Below, piece after piece: positions 44,965 to 54,751 of a stretch of DNA of 64,000 nt. The stretch's first letter is position 1. Every line of letters begins with the position of its first letter. A program made the translations under genes and the position numbers. The notes beneath the pieces were generated by a model. It did not search any database. It was not told where the DNA came from and worked only from the letters and a program-made list of their open reading frames with translations. Origin of the DNA: Morinoia aosen (Eukaryota; Arthropoda; Malacostraca; Amphipoda; Talitridae). The stretch lies in the NCBI GenBank assembly GCA_030386875.1, contig CM059563.1:34386139-34450138 (forward strand), read 5' to 3'.

Positions 44965-45840
44965 TGTCGTGCCGCCGTGCGGTCGACATGAGGTTTCGTG
45001 GAAAAGGGCTGTCTTCTGTGCCGCTACCTTTTTCCGGGGCGCTAGCTTTTCCGCGCAGCTGCCCTTCCCGAGGTTCGTGTGGGTACCGCCTGCGCCGTAA
45101 TTAGTCTGCTAGAGCAGCAGAAATAATTTCTGTCTGTGCTGAACTACGGTGGTACCGTTAGGGTGAGGTTTGTTTAGGTACCGCCTGCGCTGTAATTTTT
45201 CCGCTAGAGTAACTGAAATAATTTTTGTCTGTGCTGAACTACGGCGGTACCGTTAGGAAGACGAGCAGCTGTCAGTGCCATAATCAGTCCGTTAGGGCTC
45301 CTCAGGAAATTCCCTGATTCACCGAACTACGACAGCGTCTTCCTTTGCGACAAACTATGTGGAATACTTTGTCCTCTCATGGCGGTTCCTAAAGCCCCTC
45401 TAAGGCGAGGTGTGTTCATAGACTAGAACCTGTATCCACAGGAGAAAGGAAACATTTTTCACCTTATAATGTGAGTTCTTTGTTGCAGAATCTCCTTAAA
45501 GTGCCTCTTAAATACACAGAAACATTTCAGCAAAAACAGTGATTTATTTCCTTTTGCTAAAATAGTCTATACAAACATGAGCTATCGCATAACACGACAA
45601 CTACGCGTAAAACTGCATGTAAAATATTTATGCTATTCAGCTAGGTAATCAGACTAATGCTAGAATATTGAAATATAGCACAAATGGCACTTAAGGGCTA
45701 ACTAAATTAAATACACAGACGCACCATCGGCGCAGAGAAACAAAGCTAGCCGGGTACAGGGAGCTGAACACGTAAAAAAATGTCTAAGATTATGGCTAAC
45801 TAATAAAGACTGGGCTCGACACCACTTGCGCTGCCTGACA
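44965..45840 (+). mobile_element. Solo LTR of family Y, copy 1
   Basis: 876 bp, starting TGTCGTGCC and ending CCTGACA. Exact 5-bp duplications atatc (44,960-44,964 and 45,841-45,845) restore the H sequence seen at 1-568 when the element is removed. An AATAAA lies near the right end (about 45,803), which gives the plus orientation. Near the left it contains about two copies of a 95-bp tandem unit, each with ggtacc sites. Confidence 0.88.
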
Positions 45841-45894
45841 ATATCCATTCACAATGTCAAGCATCCTTTGTAGTTCATGTCCACATTCACTAAC
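45841..45894 (-). pseudogene. H copy 2: 54-bp fragment between two insertions
   Basis: This short piece is homologous to 81-135 of H copy 1 ('atatccattcacaatgtcaa', then 'catcctttgtagttca'). It lies between the Y solo LTR and the second Gypsy-like element, and its ends are the target duplications of both. Confidence 0.9.
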
Positions 45895-46251
45895 TGTAAT
45901 TGCCGGCATGTGGCTGCGGCATGTGGCTGCGGCATGTGGCTGGCGGCATGTGGCTGGTGGCATGTGGCTAGCGGCATGTGGCCGGCGGCATGTGGCGGAG
46001 GGCAGACAGAAGCTGGACGTCGTGGTGAGAGGTTGTATCGGTGGTGCGGTCGCTTGTCTGCCGGCGTTCCAGTGTTTTGCTTGTTTACTGTTTCGTGCTA
46101 GTTCTTCAGTGTTGGGTTGTGTTGCCTTGTTTGTTGTTTTTGTTCGTTTTGTCGTTTCTAATTTTACCTCTTCAACTTTGCATCGTACTGTGTTCGTCGT
46201 ATCGTCGAGTACCCTCGTCTTAGCTGAGGTGAGTCCTAGTCTTTTACTACA
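45895..46251 (+). repeat. 5' LTR of Gypsy-like copy 2
   Basis: 357 bp. It includes a short tandem of ggcatgtggctg units (45,904-45,998), longer than in the 3' LTR. Confidence 0.9.
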
Positions 46252-46267
46252 AGCTCTCTAGGCCAAG

Positions 46268-46985
46268 ATGGCAGCGGCTGTAAAATTGGGGGATATTTTG
46301 AGGCCATTTGATGGACGTGGTGATGTGGGGGAGTGGTTGAATAAGATTGAACTGGTGGGAAAATTGAAGGATATTACAGGTCTGGAGACTCTGGTGCCTT
46401 TTTTCTTGTCAGGAAGTGCTTTTGCGGTATACAGTGAACTTAGTGACGCCAAGAAGAAATCTTATGAGAACATTAAATCTGCGTTGGTGGATGCATTTCT
46501 TTGAACTCCTTCCAAGCGTACGAACAGTTCACGAGACGTGAGTGGTGTGATGAGCCGGTCGATGTTTTTCTGACTGATTTGAGAAGACTTGCCAAGCTGG
46601 CCGGTATTACGTCAGATGTACTTTTGTTGCGAGCGTTCGTGGTTGGTTTGCCATCAGAAGTATCGCGGGAGCTTCGCACATTAACGAAACTTGAAACGTT
46701 GGCGCTGGATGAAGTCGTAAGGCGAGTCCGTTGCTAGCAGAAAGTGTTGAAAATCCTGTCGGATTCTCGGCAGCCATCGTTGGTGGGGCTTCGAGGGGCA
46801 GTGTCTCTGCTTCTCGGGAAATAAACTGCTTCAAATGTGGTGGGTCTCATCTCATTAAATCATGCCCTAAGCGCAAGGTCACATGTTGGAGGTGTGGCAA
46901 AGATGGTCACATATCACGACTCTGTCTACAGGGAAACGAGCCAGGGGGACCTGGTGCGCCGGCAGCTCTTCCAAACCTGGGTTAG
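46268..46985 (+). pseudogene. Gag of Gypsy-like copy 2, in three frames
   Basis: The ATG 46,268 (17 bp after the LTR) starts MAAAVKLGDILRPFDGRGDV with GEWLNKIELVGKL. A frame change follows at about 46,500 (AYEQFTRREWCDEPVDVFL, LTDLRRLAKLAG), and another at about 46,735 leads to two zinc knuckles, CFKCGGSHLIKSC and CWRCGKDGHISRLC. The start close to the LTR and the Gag/knuckle layout match the lineage; two frameshifts inactivate it. Confidence 0.8.
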
Positions 46986-47329
46986 AGGCGCTTCCCACTC
47001 TCCTTGTTGAGATTAATGGCCGAGGAGCACATGCGTTGCTTGATTCGGGGTGTTCACGATCAATTCTCGCTCCGATATTAGTGACGGGGGCGTCGGGTGG
47101 GGTGTGTTCCATTATTGAGTTTGACGGGAGAGAGGTTCCTTGCAAAGGAGTAACTACTGCTTTAATCAAGGTGGTTGACTTAGAGGTATGCCTGGGTTGT
47201 GTGGTGGCGAAGATTTGCCGTGGTGGTGATGCCATACTTGGCATGGATTTTGTTCGGGCATGTGGTGGGGTGTCGCTAGACGGTCGGGTGATTAAGTTTG
47301 AAGCAGAGTTTTCCTTGTTGCAAACCTGA
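46883..47329 (+). pseudogene. Aspartic protease of Gypsy-like copy 2
   Basis: Contains HALLDSGCSRSILAPILV (the DSG catalytic triad) and AILGMDFVRACGGV (the ILG block). It is overlapped by the knuckle frame and ends at a stop before the RT region. Confidence 0.8.
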
Positions 47330-47579
47330 GGTTATCTCGGTTTGTGTCTCTGCTGAGACGGTCGTGAAACGGAATCAAAATATCGACGCTGAGTTCGATG
47401 GGTCTAAATGAACCGTAAAATGGCGGTGGAAGGGTGGAGTGGCACCGGTGTTGGGCAATACTGTCGACAGTTAAAGTAGTGTGAACGCCGGTCCTTCCAA
47501 AGGAAAGTTTGATGAAGAAGTGGAGAGTTGGATAACGAAGGGCTGGTTGCGGCCATGTGAGAAAAACTGTGCAACCGAA

Positions 47580-48206
47580 ATGATTCCATAACTGGCCGTA
47601 GTCCAGGAAAGTAAAAACAAGGTCCGACCGGAGCTTGATTTCAGGGAGCTAAATGGCCGCGTTGAGAACCATCCCGGGGTCGAGGCCGTAGTTTGCGATG
47701 AGGTTACGCGAAGGTGGCGATAGAAAGCGGAACCATTAAAGTTGGTAGATCACCGATCTGCCTACTTACAAATTCACGTTGACCAGAGTTTGTGGCCGTA
47801 CCAACGTGTACGATATCGAGATAAATGTTACTACCTGACCCGACTGGGATTTGGGCTCAATTGCGCCCCCAAGATCATGACAGTGATTCTAAATGCGGTG
47901 TTATCGAAAGATGACCGAATTCGGTGGGGTACCGACAGTTACGTGGACGACATTCTTGTTGACGAAAACGTGGTGACAGTAGACGAGGTAGTTGCTCATC
48001 TTCGGAAGTATCGTTTGGAGGCCAAAGAACCCGAGACCTTAGAGGGCAACAAGGTTCTCGGCTTGTCATTGTACCGTGATGTCAATGGGGAACTTTCATT
48101 CCGTCGTGCAAATGACATTCCTGATATTAGAGGTGAGAACCTTAGCCGAAGACAGTTGTTTTCTCTGTGTGGCCGCTTGGTTGGGCATTACCCTGTGTGT
48201 GGGTAG
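47580..48206 (+). pseudogene. Reverse transcriptase of Gypsy-like copy 2
   Basis: VRPELDFRELNGRV appears before 47,700. VDHRSAYLQIHVDQSLWPYQ (normally DLKSAYLQI), LTRLGFGLNCAPKIMTVIL and the catalytic YVDDILVDE (near 47,940) follow, then LFSLCGRLVGHYPVCG. The same order and wording occur in copy 1. The upstream half is broken by stops, and a stop follows HYPVCG at 48,204. Confidence 0.85.
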
Positions 48207-48302
48207 TTTCGTATTGCCAGCAGTTGTGCTAAGCGAGAGAGTGAGGGTGACGCGTGGGATGACTGGATTGGTGAAGAAGCTCAGACGTTAATTGAGTTAA
48301 TT

Positions 48303-49772
48303 GTGGAAAAGGTGAGAGCAGAGGATCCTGTTCGAGGGCGATGGTCGGTACCGGATGTATTTGAAGGGACAGTGTGGTGTGATGCGAGTAGTCTAGGCCT
48401 TGGCGTTGTTCTCGAAGTGAGTGGTGTCGTTGTTGAGGATGGAGCATGGCTTCGGAAGCCTGCAGATACGTCTCATATCAACGTCGCGGAGCTTGACGCT
48501 ATTATTAAGGGACTTAATTTGGCTCCTAAGTGGGGACTTAAGTTGTTCATGTAAAAACTGATTCCACAACAGCATCGAGTTGGGTACGAGCAGTTCTTAG
48601 TGGTGAGTACCGAGTGAAAGTTACTGGGATGTCTGAAATGTTGGTGAAACGGCGACTCTCTGTGATCCACGATCTGATAGAGGAGTATGGTCTGCGGTTT
48701 GACATTGTGTGCGTGAGGTCTAGTAAAAACAAAGCTGATGCGCTCACTCGAGTTCATAAGTCGTGGCTCCGGAAGACAGAGGCATTTGTGTGTGCCGTTA
48801 GTCTGCATGATTTACATGAGCAACACCATTTTGGAGTAGAACGCACGTTGTACTTGGCGCGACTAATCGATCCTAGTGTCGCTCGTGAGGATGTTGAGCA
48901 GTGGGTAAAATCGTGCTTACACTGTCGATCTATTGATCCACCTGCGGTCACTCATGAGGGAGGAAGCCCGAGTGTAAAAGAAGATTGGTCTCGCTTGGCT
49001 GTTGATGCGACTCATTATGACCAGAAATGTTACCTGACCGTTGTGGATTGTGGCCCTGGCTGATTTGCCATTTGGCGGGAAACTTCCTCAGAAAATGCGT
49101 CGGAAGTGGCTCGCCATTTTGAGGAAATTTTTAGAGAAAGAGGACCTACAATTGAAGTATTGATGGATAACGGGAGCGCCTATCGATCGAGGCAGGGGTC
49201 GGCTGTTTGCAATCGCTGAAATGTTGCGAGGCTTTCCGTGCTGCTTATAGACCTTCTGAAAATGGGATCGTCGAGCGTCACCATAGAACGGTAAAGAGTG
49301 TCGCTGCTAGGGGTAAATCGAGTCAGCTGGATGTCGTCTTTTGGTACAATTTGTCTGCTAAGAGTAACGGGTCAAGGGTGACGGCGCCATGTAATATGCT
49401 GCAGACACTTATTCGTAGATGCATCCACTTGTCAACGCCTCGCGCGATCAAGAACAGCAAGACTCACCCATTCATGTTGGAGAGAACGTACTCGTGAAAC
49501 CACCACACGCTAAGTGTACGTCGAGATGGAGGCAGGGTCGAGTGACGGGTGTAAGTTCACTTAACAATATTGAGGTGAATGGCGTTCCTCGCCATGTATT
49601 GGATATTCGGCGTTTGGTGGATAGTTCTGGTGACGAGGCTTCTTGTGACGAAGATGAGTCACCAGGTGAAGGTTCTCAGCTGGAGGACACTGAACCCTGT
49701 GTCCAGAGGGGTGGTTGGCTTTTTCGTGCGAGGCGAGAGCCGACGAGGTTGAGGGATTATGTTTTGTATTGA
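48303..49772 (+). pseudogene. RNase H and integrase of Gypsy-like copy 2
   Basis: RNase H: VWCDASSLGLGVVLEV and INVAELDAIIKGLN, with a stop near 48,552. The next frame (48,614-49,063) continues with KNKADALTRV, the zinc region (HHFGVERTLYLARL... CLHCRSID) and the first core aspartate (LAVDATHYD). Later pieces give MDNGSAYRS and ENGIVERHHRTVKS, so D and E remain. The C-terminal piece (49,419-49,772) has VLVKPPHAKCTSRW and ends RLRDYVLY, about 20 bp from the 3' LTR. At least three breaks. Confidence 0.82.
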
Positions 49773-49791
49773 AATAGATTTCACGAGGGGA

Positions 49792-50137
49792 TGTGGTTGC
49801 CGGCATGTGGCTCGCGGCATGTGGCTGGCAGCATGAAGCTGGCTGTATGTGGCTGGCTGCATGTGGCCGGCGGCATGTGGCGGGGGGCAGACAGAAGCTG
49901 GACGTCGTGGTGAGAGGTTGTGGCGGTGGTGCAGTCGCTTGTCTGCCGACGTTCCAGTGTTTTGCTTATTTACTGTTTCGTGCTAGTTCTTCAGTGTTGG
50001 GGTTGCGTTGCTTTGTTTGTTGTTTTTGTTCGTTTTGTCGTTTCTAATTTTACCTGTTCAACTTTGCATCGTACTGTGTTCGTCGTATCGTCGAGTACCC
50101 TCGTCTTAGCTGAGGTGAGTCCTAGTCTTTTACTACA
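49792..50137 (+). repeat. 3' LTR of Gypsy-like copy 2
   Basis: 346 bp. It differs from the 5' LTR mainly in the number of ggcatgtgg units. Confidence 0.9.
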
Positions 50138-50504
50138 CTAACCACAACCTCATCATCAGCATACAACAAACAACTCAGTCTCTCCCCTGGGCCTCTGGAT
50201 CAACTCAATCTCTCCCCAACAACTTTCAGTCCTAAGCCACTCATTCACAGTCGAACTGCTACTTCTTCTGTGTACAATTCAAACAGCAAGGGAGACAGAG
50301 TACAGCCCTGTCTCACTCATCTAACACTCCTCACTTGCCTTGTTCCCAAATTCCTTAACCTGTTGATGGCGCTTATGCTCTCCTACAGACTTTGTACAAT
50401 GTTTACTATCTTTCTGCTAAATCCATCTTTTCTCAAAATTTCAAACAGCCTAGCCCGATCAACTCTGTCATACGCTTTTTCAATATCCAGGAATGCTAAA
50501 TGTA
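50138..50504 (-). pseudogene. H copy 2: RT segment with motifs A and B
   Basis: The minus strand carries AFLDIEKAYDRVDR, RQGCTLSPLLFELYTEE and RLSCLLYADD-side sequence, with several stops. A short local duplication (cagtctctcccctgggcctct near 50,178-50,215) is not present in H copy 1. The right end is the mariner insertion. Confidence 0.85.
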
Positions 50505-51109
50505 CGAGGGCTATTCAGAAACTAGGGAACGTTTTGTAATAAAACAAAAACTTGGTACAGGAAAAATATTTTATTATATACATCTGAAAGAATGACTAAA
50601 ATGCTACTTTTCTACATAGTCACCAAACAAATTAAGGCACTTATCGTAGCGGTGGACAAGCTTCGAAATTCCTTGGTCATAGAAATCCGCCGCCTGCGAT
50701 CTCAGCGACTCAGTGACGCACGCTCGGAGCTCATCGTCGTCATCAAAACGCTGTGTCGCTAGCCAGTTCTTCATCTTCGGGAACAAGTGAAAATCCCTCG
50801 GTGCTAGGTCGGGACTGTAGGGTGGATGTGGGAAAATCTCCCATTTGAATGAGTCAAGAAGTTCTGCAGTTTGATTTGCGGTGTGAGGTCGGGCGGGATT
50901 TGAAATTGCGACTGCTCATTTTAAATTGGAATTATGGGAAAACGGGCAGCGCGGAGATGTTCTCGTTCTGACGGCTGGATGCCGGCCATGGAGTACTCCC
51001 TCCACGATGCCGGCTGAAGCTACGAGCACGCGCACACCAAAACATACGTGATCGCCGCGCGCATAGCGGCGTCAGACGGAAACGTTCCTTAGTTTCTGAA
51101 TAGCCCTCG
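50505..51109 (-). mobile_element. Internally deleted mariner (Tc1/mariner)
   Basis: Terminal inverted repeats of about 29 bp (cgagggctattcagaaacta at 50,505, its complement ending at 51,109) are flanked by TA (50,503-50,504 and 51,110-51,111). H copy 1 has the uninterrupted target, 'gctaaatataccttc'. At 605 bp, it retains only the C-terminal transposase coding region; full-length mariners are about 1.3 kb. Confidence 0.92.
50604..50860 (-). pseudogene. mariner transposase, C-terminal fragment
   Basis: The minus frame reads PHPPYSPDLAPRDFHLFPKM, then WLATQRFDDDDELRACV and YDKCLNLFGDYVEK. These include the HxPYSPDLAPxDxxLF signature with the catalytic aspartate of the mariner family and the C-terminal end. 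The first two thirds of the transposase are missing, so the element can only move if a transposase is supplied from elsewhere. Confidence 0.9.
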
Positions 51110-51845
51110 TACCTTCTTATCATCCTTTCTCATTCGCTCAATTATTTCACTCACTACAAACAGATTATCCTCATCACGTCGGTCTTGCCTAAAACCATTC
51201 TGTTCTTCTCCCAGGACTCCTAATTCTTCAACTAAGTATTTCATTCTATCGTTCAAAACACCACAAAGAAATCTCATCTACTGTGTCAGCCAGAACAATT
51301 GGTCTGTAATTTTTAAGTTCTTTCATACTCTTATGTTCACCCTTGTGCAATAGAACTACATTACACTTATTCCAGTCATCCGGTACTGTTTCACTCTGCC
51401 ATATCCCATCGAATAAACATTTCAACATAAAGGTACTAACAACACTCTCTCCTCTGCATTTATAGAACTCATATGGGATGCTTGCAGGGCCAAATGCGTT
51501 TCTATTTTTCACTTTCTTCAAAAAACTTACAAGTTCTTCCCAAGTGATTTCGTCTTCCATATGCAGGTCACGTTCATCAATCAGAAAATTTACGGGTTCA
51601 TCACCTGTTACCTGCTCATTCATTTCACCAATGTACTCCCAGTAGTCTTCAACTGCTTTCATCATTTGCACCCTATCTCGCATATTGAAACCATTGACTA
51701 CTAATTCGTCAACTTGAACTTCACTACCTCTGCCTTTACCAAGTATAAACTTACACCAATCATTTATTCTATATGGACCTTTTTTCTTAGATTTTCCACT
51801 TGGTGTCTCTCCTCTTTAACTCTAGTCTCATTAATTATTCTCTTT
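51110..51845 (-). pseudogene. H copy 2: N-terminal RT segment
   Basis: The minus strand reads RVQMMKAVEDYWEYIGEMNE, TWEELVSFLKKVKNRNAFGP, WNKCNVVLLHKGEHKSMKEL with KNYRPIVLADTV, then GEEQNGFRQDRR and NLFVVSEIIERM. These are the RT fingers before motif A. Two frames are needed, with a break near 51,250. It joins the segment at 50,504 across the mariner. Confidence 0.85.
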
Positions 51846-52251
51846 ACTTTTTATGCTCTGCTGACTTAATTTTATTGAGTTGGGGATTGCCCACAGTTTT
51901 TCAAGTTGCGAATATTTTTCCGTAATTCATGGAGTTTTCGATCTGGTAGAGTTTTAAAGATGCTTCAAGCTGTTTTTCAAGCGTCGAAAATTTGAGCCGA
52001 ACGAATTCTAGCTATGAGCTAGAAGCTTCGAAGTTTTCGAGCCGATATAAAAATCAAGCTAAGGAGTTTTTCGTGCTGATAAAACAGGCTTCGAAAGTTG
52101 AGCCGAAATAAATTCAAGCTAACGAAATTTTGAAGTTCGCGATGGAAGCATGTTTCTTAAGTATCTGTAATACGCGAGCTCAGTTATGCGAGGAGAATTA
52201 TTTTCCCTCCTGTTAAATCACAAGGCACTAGTCGACATGTTTGCTTCTGGC
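51846..52251. other. Stretch not matching the H coding frame
   Basis: About 400 bp between the endonuclease and RT parts of H. It is rich in 'cttcgaa' and 'gagccg' words (for example ttttcgagccgatataa and tcgaaagttgagccgaaataa). It may be a short foreign insertion or a degenerate linker; I see no terminal repeats or duplications. Confidence 0.35.
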
Positions 52252-52974
52252 CTAACACTCACCATTTAGGTCATTTACATTTCCCAACCTTTTCCAGTTA
52301 CATCTACTCAATTCATTCTTAAATTCTTCCCAGTTTGCCATTTTTAACTGACAATTTTCTTTCACACTGCTGACCTTTTGCACTGATTCCTTTCCAACCC
52401 AATTATATTCAAGCGCAAGCATTTTATGGTCACTATTAATATCAAAATCATCTTCATCTACAAACATTTCTTTGATACACTCTCTTGATCTACTATTTAC
52501 TATCATATAGTCAATTGCAGTTTTCCATTACCTGCTTAGCCATGTATGCAAGCCATTTCCTATTGTGACATTCAAGTTTTCAAGTTTATTTTCATCACAG
52601 AAATCAATCAATTTTTATCCATTTGCATCCACAGGCTCACCAAGTGTACCAACGTGGCCATTCATGTCGCCCATCACAATTATAGGGCACCTGCAATGTT
52701 CTTGTACAATCCTTGTTAATATCTCATACTTTTTACATTCTCTTCACGAGCTAAAATCCCATTAGTTTTCGAATAACATACAATCACAATAACACATTGT
52801 CTTGCATGCATTCTTTCACACCTAATTGCTAACAAATCTTCACTCTCAGGTTAATTTCCAACAGGAATTTCTTCTAATGTCCAATTTAGAGTATTCTTTA
52901 TAATCAGACCATCTTCACCTCTTTTCTGCCAATTTACACGCCCTTTTCCTATCATATGATTCTTATTCTCCTTA
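52252..52974 (-). pseudogene. H copy 2: distal endonuclease segment
   Basis: The minus strand shows KGRVNWQKRGEDGLIIKN, a GDMNGHVGTLGEPVDANG-like block in the neighbouring frame, NSDHKMLALEYNW (the SDH motif) and NWEEFKNELSRCNW. These are consistent with an APE-type endonuclease. Several frame breaks are present. The right end is the MITE. Confidence 0.75.
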
Positions 52975-53567
52975 AGGGGTGTTTACACTAGGGGACATTT
53001 CGGCCGTGAGGCGCGACCCGTGTAGACGAGGCTCACCACTGAGGCTCATATTTGTGTGTGTGAGCCCGAAGTTCCATATTCGCTCTGATCGAATTCGTGA
53101 GGCGCGACGCACGTGAGCCTCTCAGCTCAGTGTGTAGTTAGCAGTCATCAGATGAGGTGTAGCCATTTGCTCATCGATTGCGGCTGACATAACGCTGCCA
53201 CGAGAAGCTACATTGCTTTTAATTGAAATTTATAAGCCCATCAATGCATTTGGCAGACCAAAGGCTGCGAATTTAAGGAGGCTGCTTTCCATTATATTTA
53301 ATTGAAAATAAACAAATATAGTATCATTTCACTCATGCAAATAAAAAAGAGATTACGTTGTTTATGATGCAGCAGCAATATTCAGACAACCTCGTCGACT
53401 GCAACCCATCTTTCATAGTAGCTGGCCACACACTGACTGATTTTGAGCAGCGCGCGTTCCGCCGAACGCCTAATGTCTAGTCTAAACGCGCATGGCTCAT
53501 GTGAAGGTCCACACGAGGCGTCTACACGTGAGCATGCAGCAAAATGTAGACCAGTGTAAACGGCCCT
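52975..53567. mobile_element. Harbinger-like MITE (593 bp)
   Basis: Inverted ends AGGGGTGTTTACACT and AGTGTAAACGGCCCT (two mismatches) are flanked by TTA (52,972-52,974 and 53,568-53,570), the target typical of PIF/Harbinger. There is no coding capacity. Internal 'tgaggcgcgac' and 'gtgaggctc' words recur near both ends. It lies only 17 bp from the next insertion. Confidence 0.8.
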
Positions 53568-53584
53568 TTACACGTTAAACTGAC
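53568..53584 (-). pseudogene. H copy 2: 17-bp remnant between two insertions
   Basis: TTA + about 9 bp + ctgac. This is all of H that is left between the MITE and the Y solo LTR; its outer bases are the two target duplications. Confidence 0.75.
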
Positions 53585-54571
53585 TGTCAGGCCGCACAGG
53601 TGTTGTCGAGGCTTTTGTGTTAGTTACCCATAATCTTGAGTATTTTCTTTATGTGTCCAGCTCCCTGAACGCCGACTTGTCTGTTTCTCTCCGCTGATGT
53701 TGCGTCTGTGCATTTACTTTAGTTAGCCCTTAAATATCATTTGTATTACATGTCGATATTCCAATGTTTTTTTTGATTACCTAGCTAAATAAGACTAATA
53801 TTTTTAAATGCAATTTTGAGTGTTGTACCTTGTTATGCAGTTGCTCATGTCTGTACGCACTATTTTTGCAACAGGAAATAAATCACTGTCTTTGTTAAAA
53901 TACATCGGTGTATGTGATAGGGACTTCAAAGAGATTCACCAACAAAGAACTCACACCCTAAGGTCAAAAGAGTGTCCTTTCTCCTTATTTACAGGGGCTT
54001 TAGTCTCATACGACACCTCGCCTAATAATCGATTACAGGAGCCACCTCCGAAGGACGAACTATTTTACATAGCTTGTCGATTAGGGAGACGCTGTCGCAG
54101 TTCGGCACTAACAGAGTCCACTTCTGTTGCCCTAGCGGTCTCATACGGCGCAGACAGTTGCTCGTCTTCCTAACGGTACCGCCGTAGTTCAGCACGAACA
54201 GAATTTACTTCTGTTGCCCTAGCGGACTGAATACGGCGTAGGCGGTACCCACACACACACCTCACTCTAGCGGTACCACCGTATTTCGGCACAAAACAGA
54301 ATTTACTTCTGTTGCCCTAGCGGACTCAATAAGGCGCAGGTAGTACCCACACAAACCTCATCCAACACACACAACGGTACCACCGTAGTTCGGCACTAAC
54401 AGAATTTACTTCTGTTGCCCTAGCGGACTGATTACGGCGTAGGTGGTACCCACACGAACCTCAGGAAGGGCCGCTGCGAAGAAAAGCTAGCGCCCCGGAA
54501 AAAGGTAGCTGCACAGAAGACAGCCCCCCTTTTCCAAGAACCCTCACGTCGACCGCACGACGGTATCGACA
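53585..54571 (-). mobile_element. Solo LTR of family Y, copy 2
   Basis: 987 bp, flanked by exact 5-bp duplications ctgac (53,580-53,584 and 54,572-54,576). It is the reverse complement of the Y copy at 44,965-45,840, starting TGTCAGGCC. It has at least three of the 95-bp ggtacc-bounded tandem units (about 54,165-54,470) against two in copy 1, which accounts for most of the length difference. Confidence 0.88.
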
Positions 54572-54751
54572 CTGACTATCACGCATTTGGGTCTCTATTA
54601 CACCAACACAATTCAATTTTCCATTCTCGAATTCCGCGACAAGGTCATCTAACTTTCCTGCATTCCATCCTAGCACATTTATACATCCAAAACTCACAAC
54701 ACTATCGGACAACTCACGACATTCTTCATTTTTGCTCTGACAGACTTTCAT
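54572..54751 (-). pseudogene. H copy 2: start of ORF2 (endonuclease)
   Basis: The ATG at 54,751 directly follows the ORF1 stop (TGAATG). The frame reads SFGCINVLGWNAGKLDDLVA and GVIETQMRDSQ, the N-terminal beta-strand and the ET catalytic motif of APE-type LINE endonucleases. It is cut after 60 codons by the Y solo LTR. Confidence 0.8.

Larger units (their letters stand above)
45895..50137 (+). mobile_element. Divergent Gypsy-like LTR retrotransposon (copy 2)
   Basis: LTRs lie at 45,895-46,251 and 49,792-50,137 (TGTAATTGCC / TGTGGTTGCC start, TTTTACTACA end). The exact 5-bp duplication ctaac (45,890-45,894 and 50,138-50,142) shows insertion into H. A polypurine tract, cgagggga, precedes the 3' LTR. 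Coding is gag, protease, RT, RNase H, integrase on the plus strand with many breaks. Its RT and integrase match the element at 11,079-15,880, so two members of this lineage inserted here independently. Confidence 0.9.

Noticed and set aside
51846..52251. A further transposon inserted in H
   Set aside because: No inverted ends, target duplication or coding trace were found; it is listed only as unexplained sequence.
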